Below are positions 61,150 to 64,000 of a DNA stretch of 64,000 nt, one piece after another (the first letter of the stretch is position 1; the number at the start of each line of letters is the position of its first letter). Made by a program: the position numbers and the translations under genes. The DNA comes from Thysanoteuthis rhombus (Eukaryota; Mollusca; Cephalopoda; Oegopsida; Thysanoteuthidae): positions 23,599,928-23,663,927 of the forward strand of contig OY735233.1 in NCBI GenBank assembly GCA_963457665.1, given 5' to 3'. The notes under the pieces are model-generated. The model worked only from the letters and a program-made list of their open reading frames with translations. It was not told the DNA's origin and did no database searches.

Positions 61150-62745
61150 GGTAGACCTCGGAACTCACTCCATTATAGATGTTATTGAGAATAACTGAAG
61201 AATACTACGAGAACGTCTATGCCTCAGATATGAAAAGGCAACTGAATGATTCTTCGATAGTGAACAGTGATGTCCCAGCTATAACAACAGACGAAGTATT
61301 TATTGTGTTACGAAATATAGGAAGCTGAAAAGACCTAGGAAACGACGGCATAATGATAGACCTTTAGAGGTTACTGTAGAGGACTATCATAATGGACTAA
61401 AGCAAGTGTCCACACAATGCTTCTGAAGAAAAAAATGCGTCAGGACTTCTTTCTAGGAATGGTTATCTTACTTAAAAAACAAATCAATAGACACTTTGAC
61501 AATTTCATCCTTATTACTTTATTGCTTGGCATATATTTACTATTCTCGAACAACACACCGATAGATTAACAAACACTTTTGAGAAAAACCAATTGCACTA
61601 AATGAAATGTGTTAAAAGTGACTACTCGACAATAGACGATCTACAAACTTCAAACCATTCAGGTGAAAAGATACCAAGATACAACGAACCACTTTGTTTG
61701 GCTGGGGTGAATTGGAAAGAGCCATTGGTTCAAGGGAGCACACTGCAGTTTTTAACTCATTGCAAAAATATCAAGGAGAATTATATAAAACGGCTCGACA
61801 ATATGTACGAAAATCCCACAACTTTAGACTCCTTGAAGTTAGTAGCGTGATGAATACAGGAAAAAAGTGGAACGAAGGGATGTATCGCCAAAACTCTTTA
61901 CAGCGAGGCTTAAAAACACTTTTCAGAAAACAGACTACGAACACATTGAAATAAACATAGGCAGAGGATATTTTAACAATTCAAAGTTTTGTGAATATAA
62001 TGCATTAGTATTAAAAATGACAAAGGATCTACAAAACATCTCAGGTCACTTGAATAGACTAAACCAGGAAATGATTTTAAAGATGGATAAAACAAAGTCA
62101 GAGTCATGTTCAGTTATAAAGTCCCGTAAAATACCATTGAAATAGACCGTGAAGCCTCAGAAAGTGAATAATATATTCACTTAGGTCAGACGAGAAAGTT
62201 TGAGAAAGGCCAAGGAACGGAAATAAGAAAGTATATGACGACTGGCCGGAAAACATTTGGTATGAGATGAAAAATATTAAGAGAAAAGGTAGCCAATACG
62301 CTTAAAACGTAAAATATGTAACCAATGCATAATACCAGCTATGACATACAAGTGCAGGAGAGAACTATTCGAAAACGAACTCAAAAATGGCACTAAGGGC
62401 AATGTAGAAAGCAATGCTAGGAATAATTCTAAGTTATTGGAAAAGTTGAACATGATTCTGAGATAGGACCACGGTTAAGGATATCATACTAGGAATTAAG
62501 CAACAGAAATGGAGATGTGCAGAGAAAATAGCGAGAATATGGGACAATAGACGGAACAAAATGCAACTTTATTGGTGCCTGTGGGGCAGTAAACTCAGTT
62601 GTAAAAGACCAGACATAAGCAGAGATGAGAACGTTTTGCCAAAAAGATATTGAAAGGCTATCGAAATTGCAGTTGTCATTGAGGGAGGTAAAATGGCTTT
62701 GGTCCAGCAGAGGACTTATGACAGTTAGCAAAAAGTATAAATGAA
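61150..62745 (+). mobile_element. RTE-type LINE, decayed ORF2 (reverse transcriptase to C-terminus)
   Basis: In order on the plus strand: RITEEYYENVYASDM and VPAITTDEVFIVLRNIGS (lead-in to the reverse transcriptase); YSTIDDLQTSNHSGEKI, PRYNEPLCLAGVNWKE (consensus GYSTIDHLHTL..EK..EYN.PLCLAFVDYEKAFD); NYIKRLDNMYENPTT; VSPKLFTARLKNTFQKTDYE; LQNISGHLNRLNQEMILKMD and KTKSESC; then IKQQKWRCAEKIARIWDNRR. The catalytic Asp of YEKAFD and the FADD motif (here FCEYNALVL) are both lost, and there are multiple frameshifts and stops. The endonuclease domain is absent. It is an old dead copy, independent of the one at 7950-8645. Confidence 0.85.
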
Positions 62746-64000
62746 GGGATGGACAGATAGGTAGAGTTATAGATATGCCATATTGCATCTGGTCAAAAAA
62801 TATAACTCTATTCATCACAAACGTCTTGACAATATGTATACTCGCGAACAGAATTTATTCTACCCTTGATCTAACTTGATATATCTGTAAAACTGATTAT
62901 TTAACAGCAATTATAATTCCTTTTTAAACATCAGATGAATCAAGAGAAGGGGGATCATCACATTGAAAAGATATTTTTTTCCAAAATTTCAAAATTAAAT
63001 CTTAAAAAATATGTGGTTCTTTATCCTATGAAAAATTGGATCAAAATCCAATGAATATTCGATTTTTTATGAAAGTTTCAAATCTATGTCTTTTGTTCGT
63101 GACATTTTCAAGTGCAAATCATTATTGGAATCTTTTTTTATTTACACTGCAACAGCTTATTTTCACTTTTGACTTTTCGGATCTCTGTTTCCACAATTTG
63201 TTCCCCTATCTTTCTTCTGATAAGGAACTACTTAACATAAGCTTACTTGAAAGTTCTGCGTTAAAGGTCTCTCAAACATATTAGATTGTTACGTATGAAA
63301 TGTTTTTTGAATTGTAAGATGAATAATGATAAGCAGCAAAAATTAAACATCTAACTTATTCGTAAAAATCAGTTCGAAAAAAGTTGATAGCCAAATGCTC
63401 TCCAGAAAGGCAAGTTTTCTGTTACCCTCAAAGAGAGCACAATGACCCCAAACGCCTTAAATTAGTCGAAAAGACAAACTTAACTCTCAAGTACCTAGAT
63501 GATTATCTATGATCCCCCCAACAAGCGATAATTCTCAAAAGTTCATTTACCGTTGTTCCATGTATTCTTTGAATATGTGTTTCAAGTTTCATCCACACGA
63601 AGATCCTTACTACACCTGTCATTTTGGTTCCCAATCACACGGCAATAATGTTGTAAATCAAAAATATTGTAAATCGTTATTTCATTAAAATACGCTTTAA
63701 AAGTACCTCAATGATTATCTACCAAGATCTTCAAACAAACAATACTTTCACCACACACCCGGACAAGAGAGAGTCACACTGCGTAAAAGTAAGAAATAAT
63801 AATTGTTTATAAACAATTGCAATAATGCAACAAAAATGAAAATTTATTAACTATTGTTATATGCAACTAAGAGAAGCAATTAGTAAACTTTAAATACATA
63901 TTGCCAAAAAGAAAGTTGATAGCCAAATACTTTTCAGAAAAAGACAAAACATTTCAATTAGGCTATGCATTGGGAAAATATCACAACCATACGGCAATTG
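62746..64000. other. No feature recognised
   Basis: Unique AT-rich DNA. The 82-codon frame at 63036-63284 is Phe/Leu/Ser-rich without a motif. AAAAAAGTTGATAGCCAAAT.CT recurs at 63377 and 63910 with a shared flank, a weak hint of a local duplication of about 530 bp. Confidence 0.5.

Overview
ORGANISM. The window is AT-rich animal nuclear DNA. Introns are GT-AG, simple-sequence tracts are very long, and there are broken RTE-type LINEs, a mariner fragment, tRNA-like SINE heads and hammerhead-ribozyme motifs. I see no bacterial operons, rRNA or intact multi-domain gene. A flatworm (trematode) or another lophotrochozoan would fit; I did not see the SINE typical of cephalopods. This placement is an inference and is weak.

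LAYOUT. 1-2950 is TA/CA minisatellite. 2951-6250 is the fullest copy of a large composite inverted-repeat family, called here modules A, B/C, mono, D and E. 6290-6600 is a purine minisatellite. 7950-8645 is a LINE 3' end on the minus strand. 9700-15270 is a diverged inverted/tandem duplication carrying pieces of unrecognised host genes (exons X, Y, V, W). 15485-18050 is the second copy of the composite family, followed by about 4 kb of TA/TG minisatellite (18051-22110). 22700-40455 is a roughly 17.7 kb tandem array of about 108 monomers of about 164 bp. 41635-43965 holds a duplicated exon W and the third composite copy, again followed by TA/TG minisatellite. 46320-48245 holds hammerhead-bearing retroelement remnants and a perfect 176-bp palindrome. 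49260 is tRNA-like and 49980 is mariner. 52734-53867 is an intact intronless gene encoding five copies of a 69-residue unit, each with a PP1-docking RVxF motif. 58190-59280 is a GA-expanded tandem repeat. 61150-62745 is a decayed RTE LINE.

MOST INTERESTING. (1) Many of the 164-bp monomers hold a 21-nt block framed by a good 3' splice site and a good 5' splice site. Two such blocks lie directly upstream of a two-exon reading frame on the minus strand at 4736-5047, whose 3' exon keeps the same frame in a second copy. This is the layout of a micro-exon gene, and the large array may be a runaway amplification of one. (2) The composite family looks like a foldback-type element whose outer ends run into minisatellite at the same junction in all three copies. 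(3) The repeat protein at 52734 looks like a multivalent PP1 ligand, and a full CRE and an E-box lie just upstream.

Most of the remaining DNA is unannotatable intergenic sequence or simple repeat, and is marked as such. Boundaries of repeat modules were judged by eye and may be off by tens of bases.
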